Below, in pieces: positions 1-8,810 of a DNA stretch of 64,000 bases. The DNA comes from Gracilimonas sp. (lineage in GTDB: Bacteria > Bacteroidota > Rhodothermia > Balneolales > Balneolaceae). Location: positions 248,001-312,000 of the forward strand of contig NZ_JAEPPI010000002.1 of assembly GCF_017641085.1 (NCBI RefSeq), in the 5' to 3' direction. Positions within the stretch are counted from its first letter, which is position 1. Each line of letters begins with the position of its first letter. Made by a program: the position numbers and the translations under genes. The notes under the pieces were generated by a model. That model had not been told where the DNA came from, made no database searches, and saw nothing but the letters and a program-made list of their open reading frames with translations.

Positions 1-1675
1 AGTGATTCTGAATATTACGATACAAGGAAAGCTCGATCTTCTTCGGGTCAATCATCACGAACTTCAGATTATCCGGATGGCACTTATACAGCAGGCAGGT
101 GATGATGGTATTAATCCCAACCGACTTACCCGACCCGGTTGCACCTGCAATCAACAAGTGAGGCATTTTGGTCAGGTCGATCATGAACACTTCGTTCTCA
201 ATGGTTTTCCCAAAGGCCACCGGAAGCACGAAGTCGGTTTCCACAAATTTCTTGGTATTAATAACCTGCTTGATGTACACCGTTTCACGCGTGCTGTTCG
301 GCACTTCAATTCCCACAGCCGACTTCCCCGGAATGGGCGAAAGCATACGCAAACCTTTGGAAGCCGTAGCCATTTTCAGGTCGTTGGAATAGCTTTCAAT
401 CTTGGAAATTTTCACATCGGGAGCCGGCTCCAGTTCATAAAGCGTAACGGTAGGTCCAACAATCGCGTTAATGCCTACAATCTCAATTTTGTGGCGCTTC
501 AGCTTATCAAGGATGATCCGCTTGTTCTCTTTAATTTCTTCAAGATCCACTTCGTTACCTTCATTGGGCGGCGGATCCAGCAGATCTACTTTCGGGAACT
601 TGTATTTTATGACCGGGACTTCCTTGGCTTTTTCCCGGTTTTGCTTGTCCAGATCTTTCTCATCAGCTTCTTCTTCGCCCTTCCCTACATAAACGGAAAC
701 TTCCAGATCGTCTTCTTCCTCATCAACCACTTCCTCTTTTTCTAACGAAGCCCTCTGGCGAGTATCTAAGGTCTTAACTTCCTGCTGCTCTTTCTCACGC
801 TGCTTGCGCTCTTCCGCTTCCGACTTCTCCACCAACTCATCGATGGATGGTGCCGGCTTCACGGGTTCTTTGTCGTCCTGAGGTTCGGCGATTTCTTTTT
901 TCTGAAGTTCTTCCTCTTCGTTATCAGAACTGCTTTCTTCTTTCTTCGCTTGTTGCTCAGCTTTTTTCTCTTCCTTCGCAGCTTTCTTGGCAGCTATGCG
1001 TTCTTCCCGCTCTTTGGCTTTTTGCTCTTTACGAAGCTGACGTTCAGCCCGCCAGTCTTCCATTTTATCCCGCAGGTTATCCATCCAGATCTTAACGCTG
1101 TCGATGGTTTTCTGAAGGTCACGATCTACAAACATGAGCAAAGTCACGATCATCAAAACAGACAGAATAAAAATAGATCCAATCCCTGTGATGTTCTGCA
1201 GTACTTGCGAGATAGCAATTCCCGCTGAGCCGCTCCAGATAGAGTCGGAAGGGAAATCGGCATTGGTGTTTAACCAGCCAATGAAAGTGGAAAGCAACAC
1301 CATGCCCCAAATGGATAGTACGGTTAGCCAGCTCAGCTCTTTGAAATCCCGACGGCGAAAGGTATGCCAGCCGTGATAACCGGTTATGAGCGCTAGGATG
1401 ATGCTGGTATATCCGAATAAACTATGCACCAGGTAATGGGAAAGATAAGCGCCTACCGGACCCAGCCAGTTTTTCACCAACCGTGATGAAGCGTCAGGGT
1501 TAAACAAATCGAGGAAAGAAATGCTTTTGGCGTACTGGTAGTCCTCCGGATTGTAAGAAATAATACTCAGCCCAAGCAAAATCGCAATCGACATCACAAT
1601 GATACCGATAATTTCGACCTTACGGTTGGAATCCAGCCCCGTAGTTGTAGATGTATTTAGGTTATTTTTAGCCAT
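1..1675 (-). CDS. ftsK: DNA translocase FtsK/SpoIIIE, N-terminal part (cut by window edge)
   Basis: FtsK pumps chromosomal DNA through the closing septum. Reading the minus strand from the ATG at 1675 gives 558 residues before the window edge. Four hydrophobic segments lie near residues 22-42, 75-100, 108-125 and 145-168. They are followed by a long Lys/Glu/Ala-rich charged linker (about 175-270), then the start of the motor domain. The Walker A motif GATGSGKS is near residue 510, followed by FVMIDPKK. This order (membrane anchor, charged linker, P-loop motor) is diagnostic of FtsK. The missing part would hold the rest of the motor and the gamma winged helix. The start overlaps the comB stop by 8 bp, so the two genes are probably translationally coupled. 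Confidence 0.95.
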   Translation of the reverse strand, partial: MAKNNLNTSTTTGLDSNRKVEIIGIIVMSIAILLGLSIISYNPEDYQYAKSISFLDLFNPDASSRLVKNWLGPVGAYLSHYLVHSLFGYTSIILALITGYHGWHTFRRRDFKELSWLTVLSIWGMVLLSTFIGWLNTNADFPSDSIWSGSAGIAISQVLQNITGIGSIFILSVLMIVTLLMFVDRDLQKTIDSVKIWMDNLRDKMEDWRAERQLRKEQKAKEREERIAAKKAAKEEKKAEQQAKKEESSSDNEEEELQKKEIAEPQDDKEPVKPAPSIDELVEKSEAEERKQREKEQQEVKTLDTRQRASLEKEEVVDEEEDDLEVSVYVGKGEEEADEKDLDKQNREKAKEVPVIKYKFPKVDLLDPPPNEGNEVDLEEIKENKRIILDKLKRHKIEIVGINAIVGPTVTLYELEPAPDVKISKIESYSNDLKMATASKGLRMLSPIPGKSAVGIEVPNSTRETVYIKQVINTKKFVETDFVLPVAFGKTIENEVFMIDLTKMPHLLIAGATGSGKSVGINTIITCLLYKCHPDNLKFVMIDPKKIELSLYRNIQNH

Positions 1676-2405
1676 TCAAATTGGTCAGGATGCCATCCCG
1701 CATGCCGGGAAGCACATCAAATTCATTTACTTTGCAACAGAATTCAATATCGCCATTTGGAACCAGTTCAGCCAATCTTTTTGCATGATCGCTCTTGCTG
1801 ATGGCTCCTTCTAAATCATCCCCAAATTTTTGGAAAAGACCAAATGCTACTTTAGCCCCGTCTTTAGCCGAGTCAGGCAGCTCTCCTCCGGAAATGGCAT
1901 GCAGCAGAGAGCCGGCAAACAAAGTATCTTCAATGGACAAACGACCCTGCCATCCGGAGCAGACTAATACTACTTCATCGTCATGATCCTTCAGGGCATT
2001 CAATATGCTATCCTGATTCAGGAAGGTGCCTACATAAATCTGGTTGGCAAGGGATGATTTTTTAATTGCCTTGGTGCCATTCGTAGTATTGAAAATCAGC
2101 GTTTTGCCTTTTACCACTTCCGGCTCATATTCGGCCGGGGAATTGCCAAGGTGATACCCTTCTATTTTGGTTCCGTTTTTTTCGCCACACAGTAAAAAAT
2201 CTTTTTGATCCATCGTATTGGCGATCTTCATGGCATCACTCATATCTGCTACGGGAATGATTTTTTTGGCCCCGTTACTCAGCGCTGTGGTAATGGATGA
2301 TGATGCTCTTAACACATCTATAATAACCGCTGTTTTCCCACGCAGCTCTTCTTCCTGAAAAGCCTGAACGGAAAAGAAAACGTCGATATAATTAATCTCT
2401 GGCAT
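1668..2405 (-). CDS. comB: 2-phosphosulfolactate phosphatase (ComB family)
   Basis: ComB removes the phosphate from 2-phosphosulfolactate to give sulfolactate; it was described in archaeal coenzyme M synthesis and is also found in bacteria. The 245-residue protein shows the family's conserved blocks in order: IIDVLRAS near residue 28, a CGEKNGTKIEGYHLGNSPAE block near 93-112, and NTTNGTKAI near 126-134. Length matches the family. It lies 12 bp after gcvT and overlaps ftsK by 8 bp, on the same strand. No other coenzyme M or sulfolactate gene is visible, so the physiological role is open. Formation of sulfolactate, or of a sulfonate precursor, is an inference from the family. Confidence 0.85.
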   Translation of the reverse strand: MPEINYIDVFFSVQAFQEEELRGKTAVIIDVLRASSSITTALSNGAKKIIPVADMSDAMKIANTMDQKDFLLCGEKNGTKIEGYHLGNSPAEYEPEVVKGKTLIFNTTNGTKAIKKSSLANQIYVGTFLNQDSILNALKDHDDEVVLVCSGWQGRLSIEDTLFAGSLLHAISGGELPDSAKDGAKVAFGLFQKFGDDLEGAISKSDHAKRLAELVPNGDIEFCCKVNEFDVLPGMRDGILTNLNG

Positions 2406-2417
2406 ATTCTCTCTTTA

Positions 2418-3518
2418 TTATTTTTTAATGAATGGTGGGCGGGTTACAGTTGCTTTAGCCGTCTTCCTGCGGATGCTGATCTCTATTTCTGTTCCTTCTT
2501 CCGCGTAGTCAGTAGCAACGTATCCCATCCCTATACCTTTACCCAAAGTAATCGACATTGTTCCGCTGGTTACTTCTCCAATGGCTTCTCCCGCATCGTT
2601 TTGGAGCTCATAGCCCTGACGTGGAATATTGCGTTCACCTTCAACCACAAAGCCCACAAGCCGGCGGTTTAAGCCTTCTTCTTTTTTCTTCAAAAGGGCT
2701 TTTTTTCCATTGAAATCACCCTTCTCAAATTTCGTAATCCAGCCTAATCGGGCTTCCAGTGGATGCGTATCTTTGGTGATATCGTTACCATAAAGCGCAT
2801 AGCCCATTTCAAGACGGAGGGTATCGCGGGCGCCTAACCCACAGGGCTCAATACCGAATTCTTCGCCGGCCTCCATGATGGCATTCCATACTTTTTCGGG
2901 GTCGGCATGACTTTTATCAAAATATAGCTCAAACCCCTTTTCGCCGGTGTAACCTGTGGCGGAGTACACAACGTTATCCATACCGGCAAGGCTTCCCATT
3001 TTGTAGGAATAGAATCCGATGTCACTCAAATTCAAATCCGTTAGCTTTTGGAGCGTCTCTACGGATTTTGGTCCCTGAACGGCCAACAAGCAGGTATCAT
3101 CCGATTGGTTGTGGACATTCGCGTCAAAAGTGTTGTTTTGGTTGATCCACTCAAGGTCCTTTTCAATATTGGATGCATTTACAACCACAATATACCCGGC
3201 ATCATCAAAAAGCTTATACACAATCAGGTCGTCCACGATGCCACCGTTTTCATAGCACATGCAGGTGTATTGCGCCTTTCCTTCAACCAGCTTGGAGGCA
3301 TCGTTCACCGTTATTTTCTGAATCAAATCCAGGGCTTCCGGTCCGCTTATAAAAAACTCGCCCATGTGGGAAACATCGAATATCCCTACGGCTTTGCGAA
3401 CGGCCGCATGCTCAGTTTTAATTCCTGCATATTGAACCGGCATCTGATATCCGGCAAAATCTACCAGCTTGGCGCCGGCCTGTTCGTGAATGCTGTAAAA
3501 AGGTGTTTTTTTTGACAT
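2418..3518 (-). CDS. gcvT: Glycine cleavage system aminomethyltransferase (T protein)
   Basis: GcvT transfers the methylene group from the aminomethyl-lipoyl H protein to tetrahydrofolate and releases ammonia. The 366-residue product has the folate-binding family blocks, including the early FDVSHMGE, the IVDDLIVYK stretch carrying the expected Asp, SATGYTGEKGFE, and GLGARDTLRLEMGYALYG. The start is placed at the ATG before SKKTPFYSIHE, because a further-upstream Met only adds a non-conserved hexapeptide. No strong Shine-Dalgarno is seen, which is common in this phylum. Other glycine cleavage genes (gcvP, gcvH) are not in the window. It is the first gene of a run continuing into comB and ftsK. 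Confidence 0.95.
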   Translation of the reverse strand: MSKKTPFYSIHEQAGAKLVDFAGYQMPVQYAGIKTEHAAVRKAVGIFDVSHMGEFFISGPEALDLIQKITVNDASKLVEGKAQYTCMCYENGGIVDDLIVYKLFDDAGYIVVVNASNIEKDLEWINQNNTFDANVHNQSDDTCLLAVQGPKSVETLQKLTDLNLSDIGFYSYKMGSLAGMDNVVYSATGYTGEKGFELYFDKSHADPEKVWNAIMEAGEEFGIEPCGLGARDTLRLEMGYALYGNDITKDTHPLEARLGWITKFEKGDFNGKKALLKKKEEGLNRRLVGFVVEGERNIPRQGYELQNDAGEAIGEVTSGTMSITLGKGIGMGYVATDYAEEGTEIEISIRRKTAKATVTRPPFIKK

Positions 3519-3694
3519 GTAATGTACTGAATTCAAATTAGTGGTTAGAGAGTATATCGAATTGTACCAACGTCTTAATTACTACCCATCAAACCTGTAT
3601 TGCTACGTTTTTCATTGCCCCAAACTTAGTGATTTATTGGGAATGTTATTGAAAAGCTAAAGTCTGTTTTTGGAACTTAGTGAGCGTAACTATA

Positions 3695-4081
3695 CTAATC
3701 TGAGATACCAACACTTATAACATGTCCGGTACTATCAAAGTGTATATTCAAATAATAAATCCAAGACTCACCGGGCCACATACTGTGTCCATAATCTAAT
3801 TCATATCTATAGATTTCCTGGTGTTCAAAGTCTGGTTTATTTAGAAGTTTTATGACTTCATCATGTGTAAACCCATCGAGAGTATCAGATGTAACGATAT
3901 GGTCAGCCATACTTGATCTGGTGGATTTATCACCTTCTTCCCATTCATTTTGATTGAAAAGTTCAGATTGATTTGTTCGAAAATATGAGGGAGAGGTAAA
4001 CAGAAAAGTTATTGTTGATAGCAAGACTACAACAATAATTAGTACCCAATTTTTTAAAGTGATTGAACGCAGAATGCTCAT
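3695..4081 (-). CDS. Hypothetical membrane-anchored protein, BamE/SmpA-like tail
   Basis: The product has 128 residues. It begins with a short basic stretch and one hydrophobic segment (about 12-30), which suggests a signal anchor facing the periplasm. The C-terminal half has the pattern LLNKPDF, a Tyr-rich strand, YYLNIHFDSTGHV. This resembles the small BamE/SmpA-type fold, in which a helix and an LGxPD-like turn precede beta strands ending in FDxxGxV. That likeness is weak and comes from inspection only. The gene is monocistronic, A+T-rich, and divergent from the next gene across 176 bp. No function can be assigned. Confidence 0.6.
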   Translation of the reverse strand: MSILRSITLKNWVLIIVVVLLSTITFLFTSPSYFRTNQSELFNQNEWEEGDKSTRSSMADHIVTSDTLDGFTHDEVIKLLNKPDFEHQEIYRYELDYGHSMWPGESWIYYLNIHFDSTGHVISVGISD

Positions 4082-4257
4082 ATAAATAAGTTATTTGTAG
4101 TTAATAACCTTTCACCAATAATTATTTAATCAAATATATTTGATGATTAAATATAATGTAGGATAACATGGTGTTATCTCTAAATATCTTGAATTATAGA
4201 CATAATAACCCTTTATTAATATAACTTCAGCTTCGATATAAATAAAATCATATAGTT

Positions 4258-4644
4258 ATGTTTTCGGGAAATAAAAAAACAAACAGTACTAATTCAGAAT
4301 TACAACAAGTATATGACAATGTTGCTAATCTGATGCTTTATAAAAACATTAAAAGGGATGAGATTACACAAAAACTCATTGATGAAGGGTTTAACCAGCA
4401 AGATGCTGAGTTTATTTCTAATGATGTTGCAACCGCACTTATTGAAAATCAGAGGAAAAGTGGCCTTAGAAGTTCGATTTTTGGTACCATCATGTTTTTA
4501 GTTGGTGCCGCGATTACTATTCCTTCACTTTTTGAGGGGGGTATTATTGCTTACGGGGCCGTATTTATGGGTTTCATACTGTTGGTAGGAGGCTTGATAA
4601 AAAGGAAATATGCTGAAAAAAGATTTATAGGCAAGAAATCTTAA
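4258..4644 (+). CDS. Hypothetical protein with two transmembrane segments
   Basis: The product has 128 residues and no recognisable family. The first 75 residues look like a small helical cytoplasmic domain (YDNVANLMLYKNIKRDEI, then EGFNQQDAEFI), which could be a helix-turn-helix-like or UBA-like bundle. Two hydrophobic helices follow, near 76-94 and 97-115, separated by a Gly-rich turn, and a basic tail (KRKYAEKRFIGKK) closes the protein. The start is the only sensible ATG. It belongs to the A+T-rich block of unknown genes between gcvT and mrp. Confidence 0.6.
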   Translation: MFSGNKKTNSTNSELQQVYDNVANLMLYKNIKRDEITQKLIDEGFNQQDAEFISNDVATALIENQRKSGLRSSIFGTIMFLVGAAITIPSLFEGGIIAYGAVFMGFILLVGGLIKRKYAEKRFIGKKS

Positions 4645-4704
4645 AGGGAATTATAGTCAGTCCTTATTTTTCAACCAGCACAGGAATAATAGCCTAGTAA
4701 ATAT

Positions 4705-5319
4705 ATGAGCCACATTGATTCATTTAAGCACGAGATTATTGGGCTTTTTGGCTCTATTCCGGTTTATCACCCATTAGAAGATATTGAAGGAGATTTTAAA
4801 GCTAACCCCGGTCAATTGGTTTTGGGCGGAGGGAGTGGTGAACATCCTGCTATGGTTGTGGAGGATTCGTCACAAGCCGTGGCTCTTTTTTTAAAATTTA
4901 GCCTGGAACCGTTGTTAAATCCAGAGCTGAGTGTTAATCGTTTTCCTCTGAAAAAAGTGACTGAAGACTGGTTAGAGAAAATCCAGCCTTTGTTGCCTGC
5001 TGACCCAGCCTCAATTTGTGTATTTTACAACTGGACGGAGGAAGATCATCAAAGATTTGCTAAATATTGCACCTCAGATGTGTTGCCTAACCCACACTGG
5101 AAGGGAGATTTGTATGAATGGCTGCCCGTTAGTTTTGGGGAATTTATCTTATTTGCTATGCCTGGGCTGGTCCCTGAAGTGATGGAGAAATTAGGGGAAA
5201 ATCCGCACGAATTTTTTAATCATATTCGGTACAATAATATTAGCCTTATTCCTCCTAATATGCCTGTGTATGCTAATGGAGGGAATGCATTTGCATGCCG
5301 TTGGGAGCCAAAGTTTTAG
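4705..5319 (+). CDS. Hypothetical cytoplasmic protein
   Basis: A 204-residue soluble protein with no signal peptide or membrane segment. Recognisable features are a Gly-rich LVLGGGSGEHP loop near residues 38-48 and many Trp and aromatic residues. The family was not recognised. The gene is 60 bp downstream of the two-TM protein and co-directional with it, so the two may share a transcript. Its stop codon overlaps the convergent stop of the next minus-strand gene (4 bp shared), so there is no room for a terminator between them. Confidence 0.65.
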   Translation: MSHIDSFKHEIIGLFGSIPVYHPLEDIEGDFKANPGQLVLGGGSGEHPAMVVEDSSQAVALFLKFSLEPLLNPELSVNRFPLKKVTEDWLEKIQPLLPADPASICVFYNWTEEDHQRFAKYCTSDVLPNPHWKGDLYEWLPVSFGEFILFAMPGLVPEVMEKLGENPHEFFNHIRYNNISLIPPNMPVYANGGNAFACRWEPKF

Positions 5320-5867
5320 TTAAAAGCGGCTTTTTCTTCCTCAGTTAACTCCGCTAACCGTTTTGCACCAGCGCTCTCAAGATTTTTTTTAAGTTTTTTA
5401 TATCGAATGACTGCCTCTTCATTACCATCATCTTGATTTGCCTTCAAGGCTCTATACACAACATCCAAAACTGTCTGCTTAAAAAATCCTTTAGAGGGAC
5501 GGTTGAGTATCAGGTGGCGCTTTTCCGGGGAGAGTCTGGAGATAAACTCAATTTCTTTGTCAACCTGTATACTAAACGGGCTTTTAGATACGGACAAATA
5601 TAAAGGGGAAGGAAATGCTGGTGGACATTGAATGCGGTGGTAGTTTTCAAAAAAAGTTACGAAACTCCCAAACAACTCTTTTCCATGTTCTCGAGCTTCC
5701 TCTATTAAATTGCCCTCATGCCCTGCACAAAAAATAATAATATCCGACTCTGTTAGTTCTACATCACTGCCATCGCCGGGTGTTTGGGCATGGGCTGAGG
5801 GGGTGCATAGCATTGCCAGGAGGAGAACGGTAGCATATTTGGGAAACAATAGACTATTCATAAGCAC
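5316..5867 (-). CDS. Secreted hypothetical protein, paralogue B of a tandem pair
   Basis: A 183-residue protein with a signal peptide ending SAHAQ (cleavage predicted between HA and QTP) and a mature domain of unknown family. The mature part has a Cys-containing FCAGHEG motif, a second Cys in HRIQCPP, a DKEIEFISRLSPEKRH stretch, and a C-terminus ending AELTEEEKAAFN. It is a close paralogue of the gene just upstream (5874-6443), only 6 bp away on the same strand. Blocks of near-identical DNA alternate with divergent ones. Two conserved Cys residues could form a disulfide in the periplasm, which is an inference. Function unknown. Confidence 0.7.
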   Translation of the reverse strand: MLMNSLLFPKYATVLLLAMLCTPSAHAQTPGDGSDVELTESDIIIFCAGHEGNLIEEAREHGKELFGSFVTFFENYHRIQCPPAFPSPLYLSVSKSPFSIQVDKEIEFISRLSPEKRHLILNRPSKGFFKQTVLDVVYRALKANQDDGNEEAVIRYKKLKKNLESAGAKRLAELTEEEKAAFN

Positions 5868-5873
5868 CTAATT

Positions 5874-6443
5874 TTAGTTAAAAGCGGCCTTTTCTTCCTC
5901 AGTTAACTCCGCTAACCGTTTTGCCCCGGCATCTCGCAGCATTTCCCTCAAATCTTTATAGCGAGCTATCGCCTCATCGTTCCCAGCTTCTCTATTTATT
6001 TTTAGTTTTCTCTCAACAACACCTAAAACAGTTTGCTTAAAAAATCCTTTAGAGGGACGGTTGAGTATCAGGTGGCGCTTTTCCGGGGAGAGTCTGGAGA
6101 TAAACTCAATTTCTTTGTCAACCTGTATACTAAAGGGGTGATCAGATATAGACATATAAAGTGGGGAAGGGAAGTGAGGCGGACATTGAATGCGATGGTA
6201 ATTGTTGTAGAAGTTTTCCAGTGATCCAAATCGTTTTTTTCCGTGACCCCTGGCTGCTTTAATAGAACCTCCCTCATGCCCTGAACAAAAAATAATGATA
6301 TCTGACTCAGTTAGTTCTACATCACTGCCATCGCCGGGTGTTTGGGCATGGGCTGAGGGGGTGCATAGCATTACCAGAAGACTGATAATAACAATGGTGG
6401 GTAATAAATATGTGCTGTTCAAACTTCGTATTCTGTCTTCCAT
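5874..6443 (-). CDS. Secreted hypothetical protein, paralogue A of a tandem pair
   Basis: A 189-residue protein with an N-terminal hydrophobic signal sequence ending SAHAQ, then the same mature domain as its neighbour: FCSGHEG, HRIQCPP, DKEIEFISRLSPEKRH, and the ending AELTEEEKAAFN. It precedes its paralogue by 6 bp, so both are likely co-transcribed. Signal-peptide DNA and a central block of about 95 bp are almost unchanged between the copies, while the segments between them differ. This points to a recent duplication or later gene conversion. The family is not recognised. Confidence 0.7.
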   Translation of the reverse strand: MEDRIRSLNSTYLLPTIVIISLLVMLCTPSAHAQTPGDGSDVELTESDIIIFCSGHEGGSIKAARGHGKKRFGSLENFYNNYHRIQCPPHFPSPLYMSISDHPFSIQVDKEIEFISRLSPEKRHLILNRPSKGFFKQTVLGVVERKLKINREAGNDEAIARYKDLREMLRDAGAKRLAELTEEEKAAFN

Positions 6444-6499
6444 TTATTTAAGCCATTGGATTATTTAATTCTAAGTTAATGCAACTGCCATTATGTATC

Positions 6500-8293
6500 C
6501 TAATACCCATACAAACTGGTGCTTTTTGCCTCATTATAAGCTGCTGTAAAACCATCCAAAGAAATGATGATATGATACCGTTCACCCGCAGTGGTTTCTG
6601 CCTGAAATTCAATCTTATTTCCGGATTTCATTACCTGAATGGACTGCTCGTCCACAGGCATACTAAAGCCGTTGCCATATTTTGCGCATTTAACAATTCG
6701 TTGCTTGCACTTTTCGTAGGCCGGCAGAGATTCGGGGCTATCATCAACAAAAATGTCACTTTGTATTTTAAAGTAGCTATCAGACGAAGCAGACCTTGAG
6801 TAAAAGTTTGGAATAAACGTCCAGGCATCATCCACCCCTTCCTTATCGCTGGTCCAAATAGATAGTATGCCTTCTCCGGTATCCACCTGTATACCTGCGC
6901 CTGTTTTAAATAAGGACCGCTGGTTCAGGGTGATATATTCTTCACCATAAGGTTCTACAACCTCCCATGGTTGTCCTTTAATTTTTATCATTTGTGTAGC
7001 CTCAGAGCGGTCATAATTATAAACACGGGCGTTTACCCAGTTATCCCATTCACCATTTACTTCCTGATTAAACCGTTTCACTCTGACCCTTAACCCATTT
7101 ATACTTGGAAAATCCCAGGCATCAGTTTTGTAATAGGTTTGTACTTCCTCATCGCCATCTTTATTCTCATCGATATAGTCTGTGAGATAATCATACTCCA
7201 ACTCTACTGATGCATTTTGTGTTACGGCATCTTTAAAGTTTTCATATAAAGATCCGGTATTAGGAAAGTAAGCCACTTGGCAATAATCTTGATTAATTCT
7301 AAAAGAGACCTCTTTTCCCTGATTTAGTACAGATGGGTGTTTTAATTTGGCATATGTCTCGTCATCTCTGCTTGATTGTCCAATGCTAAACATATCAGGA
7401 TTGTCATGCATAAATGCCTGTGCTTCTTCCCACCTAAAACTGAAGCAAAGGTCACTGTAGAGTCCTGCAATATCATTCAGCAGTTCCTTGGAGTTCCAGG
7501 CAAGGTCAGGCCGGAATCGGTCTTTTGTATTTAGCCCGGAGGGCATTCCGTACCAGTTGGAATAAGAATAGGCGTATGTATATTCTTCGCCATTACCAGA
7601 AATTTCATAGAGTACATTGCCCAACAGGTCTTTCTCAATGAAGTTTTCAGGGACTGGGTCACCGGGGTTAGTCCTGCCAAAAAAGTGTCCCTGTTCGTCA
7701 TAGTATTCTACCTCTCTTCTTAAAAGCTCATCTTCGTCGTTATAAAATGCTATCTGTACTTTTGTGTAATTATTTGTATTACTGTAAGCAAGCTCAATTT
7801 TATTCTCGAACATACCATCTTCAGTGGAGTATAACTCAGCTTCAATAACTCTTCCCTGGTTATCATAAGAATAACTTTTAGATAAGCTTCCATTCTCATA
7901 CTCTTTACTTAGGTTCCCGTTACCATCATAGCTGAACTGGAGAATAGTATCGTCGCTTTCCATTTTTATGATTCGATTGCGGGAGTCTGTTTCAATATCA
8001 TATGAGGTTCCATATCCCATGGTGGTATATTTATTAAGCGCACCACTTGAGTTATACTTATAGCTCCCACCGTCAGATGAAGTTTGTTTACCTTCAGTGT
8101 CAAAATCTATCGAACTTGACATAATTGAGTAAACTCTAGTTCGCTTCGTAACATCACCATTGATATTATAATGATCAAGGGTGTATTTATATGGAACAGG
8201 GTTAACAGGGGCTACAGACCAGTCCACTTCATATTGAGGAAAAGCAGCTATCGGGAAAAAAATAAAAACGAGAAAGAAAAAAATACGATTCAT
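6500..8293 (-). CDS. Secreted protein with RHS/YD-like repeats
   Basis: A 597-residue product starting at the ATG at 8293, which gives a clear signal peptide (hydrophobic run ending AAFPQ). An in-frame Met 13 codons upstream only lengthens the hydrophobic region. Residues of roughly 80-230 contain degenerate repeats such as FSYDGNGNL, YSYDNQGRV and VEYYDEQGHF, the YDxxGxx signature of RHS/YD-type beta-strand repeats. The C-terminal 350 residues have no recognised family. There is no hyper-variable toxin tip or immunity gene, so this is not a polymorphic toxin. Extracytoplasmic, function unknown. The gene is A+T-rich like its neighbours. Confidence 0.7.
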   Translation of the reverse strand: MNRIFFFLVFIFFPIAAFPQYEVDWSVAPVNPVPYKYTLDHYNINGDVTKRTRVYSIMSSSIDFDTEGKQTSSDGGSYKYNSSGALNKYTTMGYGTSYDIETDSRNRIIKMESDDTILQFSYDGNGNLSKEYENGSLSKSYSYDNQGRVIEAELYSTEDGMFENKIELAYSNTNNYTKVQIAFYNDEDELLRREVEYYDEQGHFFGRTNPGDPVPENFIEKDLLGNVLYEISGNGEEYTYAYSYSNWYGMPSGLNTKDRFRPDLAWNSKELLNDIAGLYSDLCFSFRWEEAQAFMHDNPDMFSIGQSSRDDETYAKLKHPSVLNQGKEVSFRINQDYCQVAYFPNTGSLYENFKDAVTQNASVELEYDYLTDYIDENKDGDEEVQTYYKTDAWDFPSINGLRVRVKRFNQEVNGEWDNWVNARVYNYDRSEATQMIKIKGQPWEVVEPYGEEYITLNQRSLFKTGAGIQVDTGEGILSIWTSDKEGVDDAWTFIPNFYSRSASSDSYFKIQSDIFVDDSPESLPAYEKCKQRIVKCAKYGNGFSMPVDEQSIQVMKSGNKIEFQAETTAGERYHIIISLDGFTAAYNEAKSTSLYGY

Positions 8294-8449
8294 AATCAAT
8301 AAAATTGAAATAAAAGTTACAATAATTAACAATTTTTAAATGAAGAAGTAAAAATCATATTCTGAAAACCGCATGGTTATGTAGTTATTATTTCTTCCTC
8401 TATTCATAGTATATATGAGAGCAAAAATTTTGTTTTAAAACATATTCGT

Positions 8450-8779
8450 ATGAAATATTTAGCAATTATTTTTTTGTTGATTAGTGGATGTGCAGAGTTT
8501 GATGCAGCGCTTGACCAGGCGAACCAAGACATGGGGAGTCATTGCAACTCTCTTTTCATAATTCCAGCTGTATATGATTCGGAAAGAGATAAGTATATAG
8601 AAAATGAATTTAGTAGCGGAAATTATAATTACTCGAAAGAGAAAGAATGGGCAGAAAACCGCTTAGATTATTACGAAAACAGGTACTATCGAGATCAAAG
8701 GCTGGGCATTTATTATGATACTTCACCTATTTCAGGTGCTCGATATCGTTTTCATTTAAAATGTCAGAGTTGGAGTTAA
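8450..8779 (+). CDS. Small hypothetical lipoprotein
   Basis: A 109-residue protein with a short signal peptide and the lipobox LISGC (Cys at about residue 15), so it is predicted to be lipid-anchored. The mature part is rich in Tyr, Asp and Asn (for instance NYNYSKEKEWAENRLDYYENRYY), with two further Cys residues. No family was recognised. It is transcribed divergently from the RHS-like secreted protein across about 155 bp. Confidence 0.6.
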   Translation: MKYLAIIFLLISGCAEFDAALDQANQDMGSHCNSLFIIPAVYDSERDKYIENEFSSGNYNYSKEKEWAENRLDYYENRYYRDQRLGIYYDTSPISGARYRFHLKCQSWS

Positions 8780-8810
8780 GCCCTGCATTAAATCGACCTC
8801 CAAAGTATAA

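Noticed and set aside
1-1675. Long plus-strand open frames opposite ftsK
   Set aside because: They are antisense shadows of the ftsK coding region, which has clear domain structure on the minus strand.
6500-8293. RHS polymorphic toxin with immunity gene
   Set aside because: No full RHS core, no variable toxin tip and no downstream immunity-type gene.
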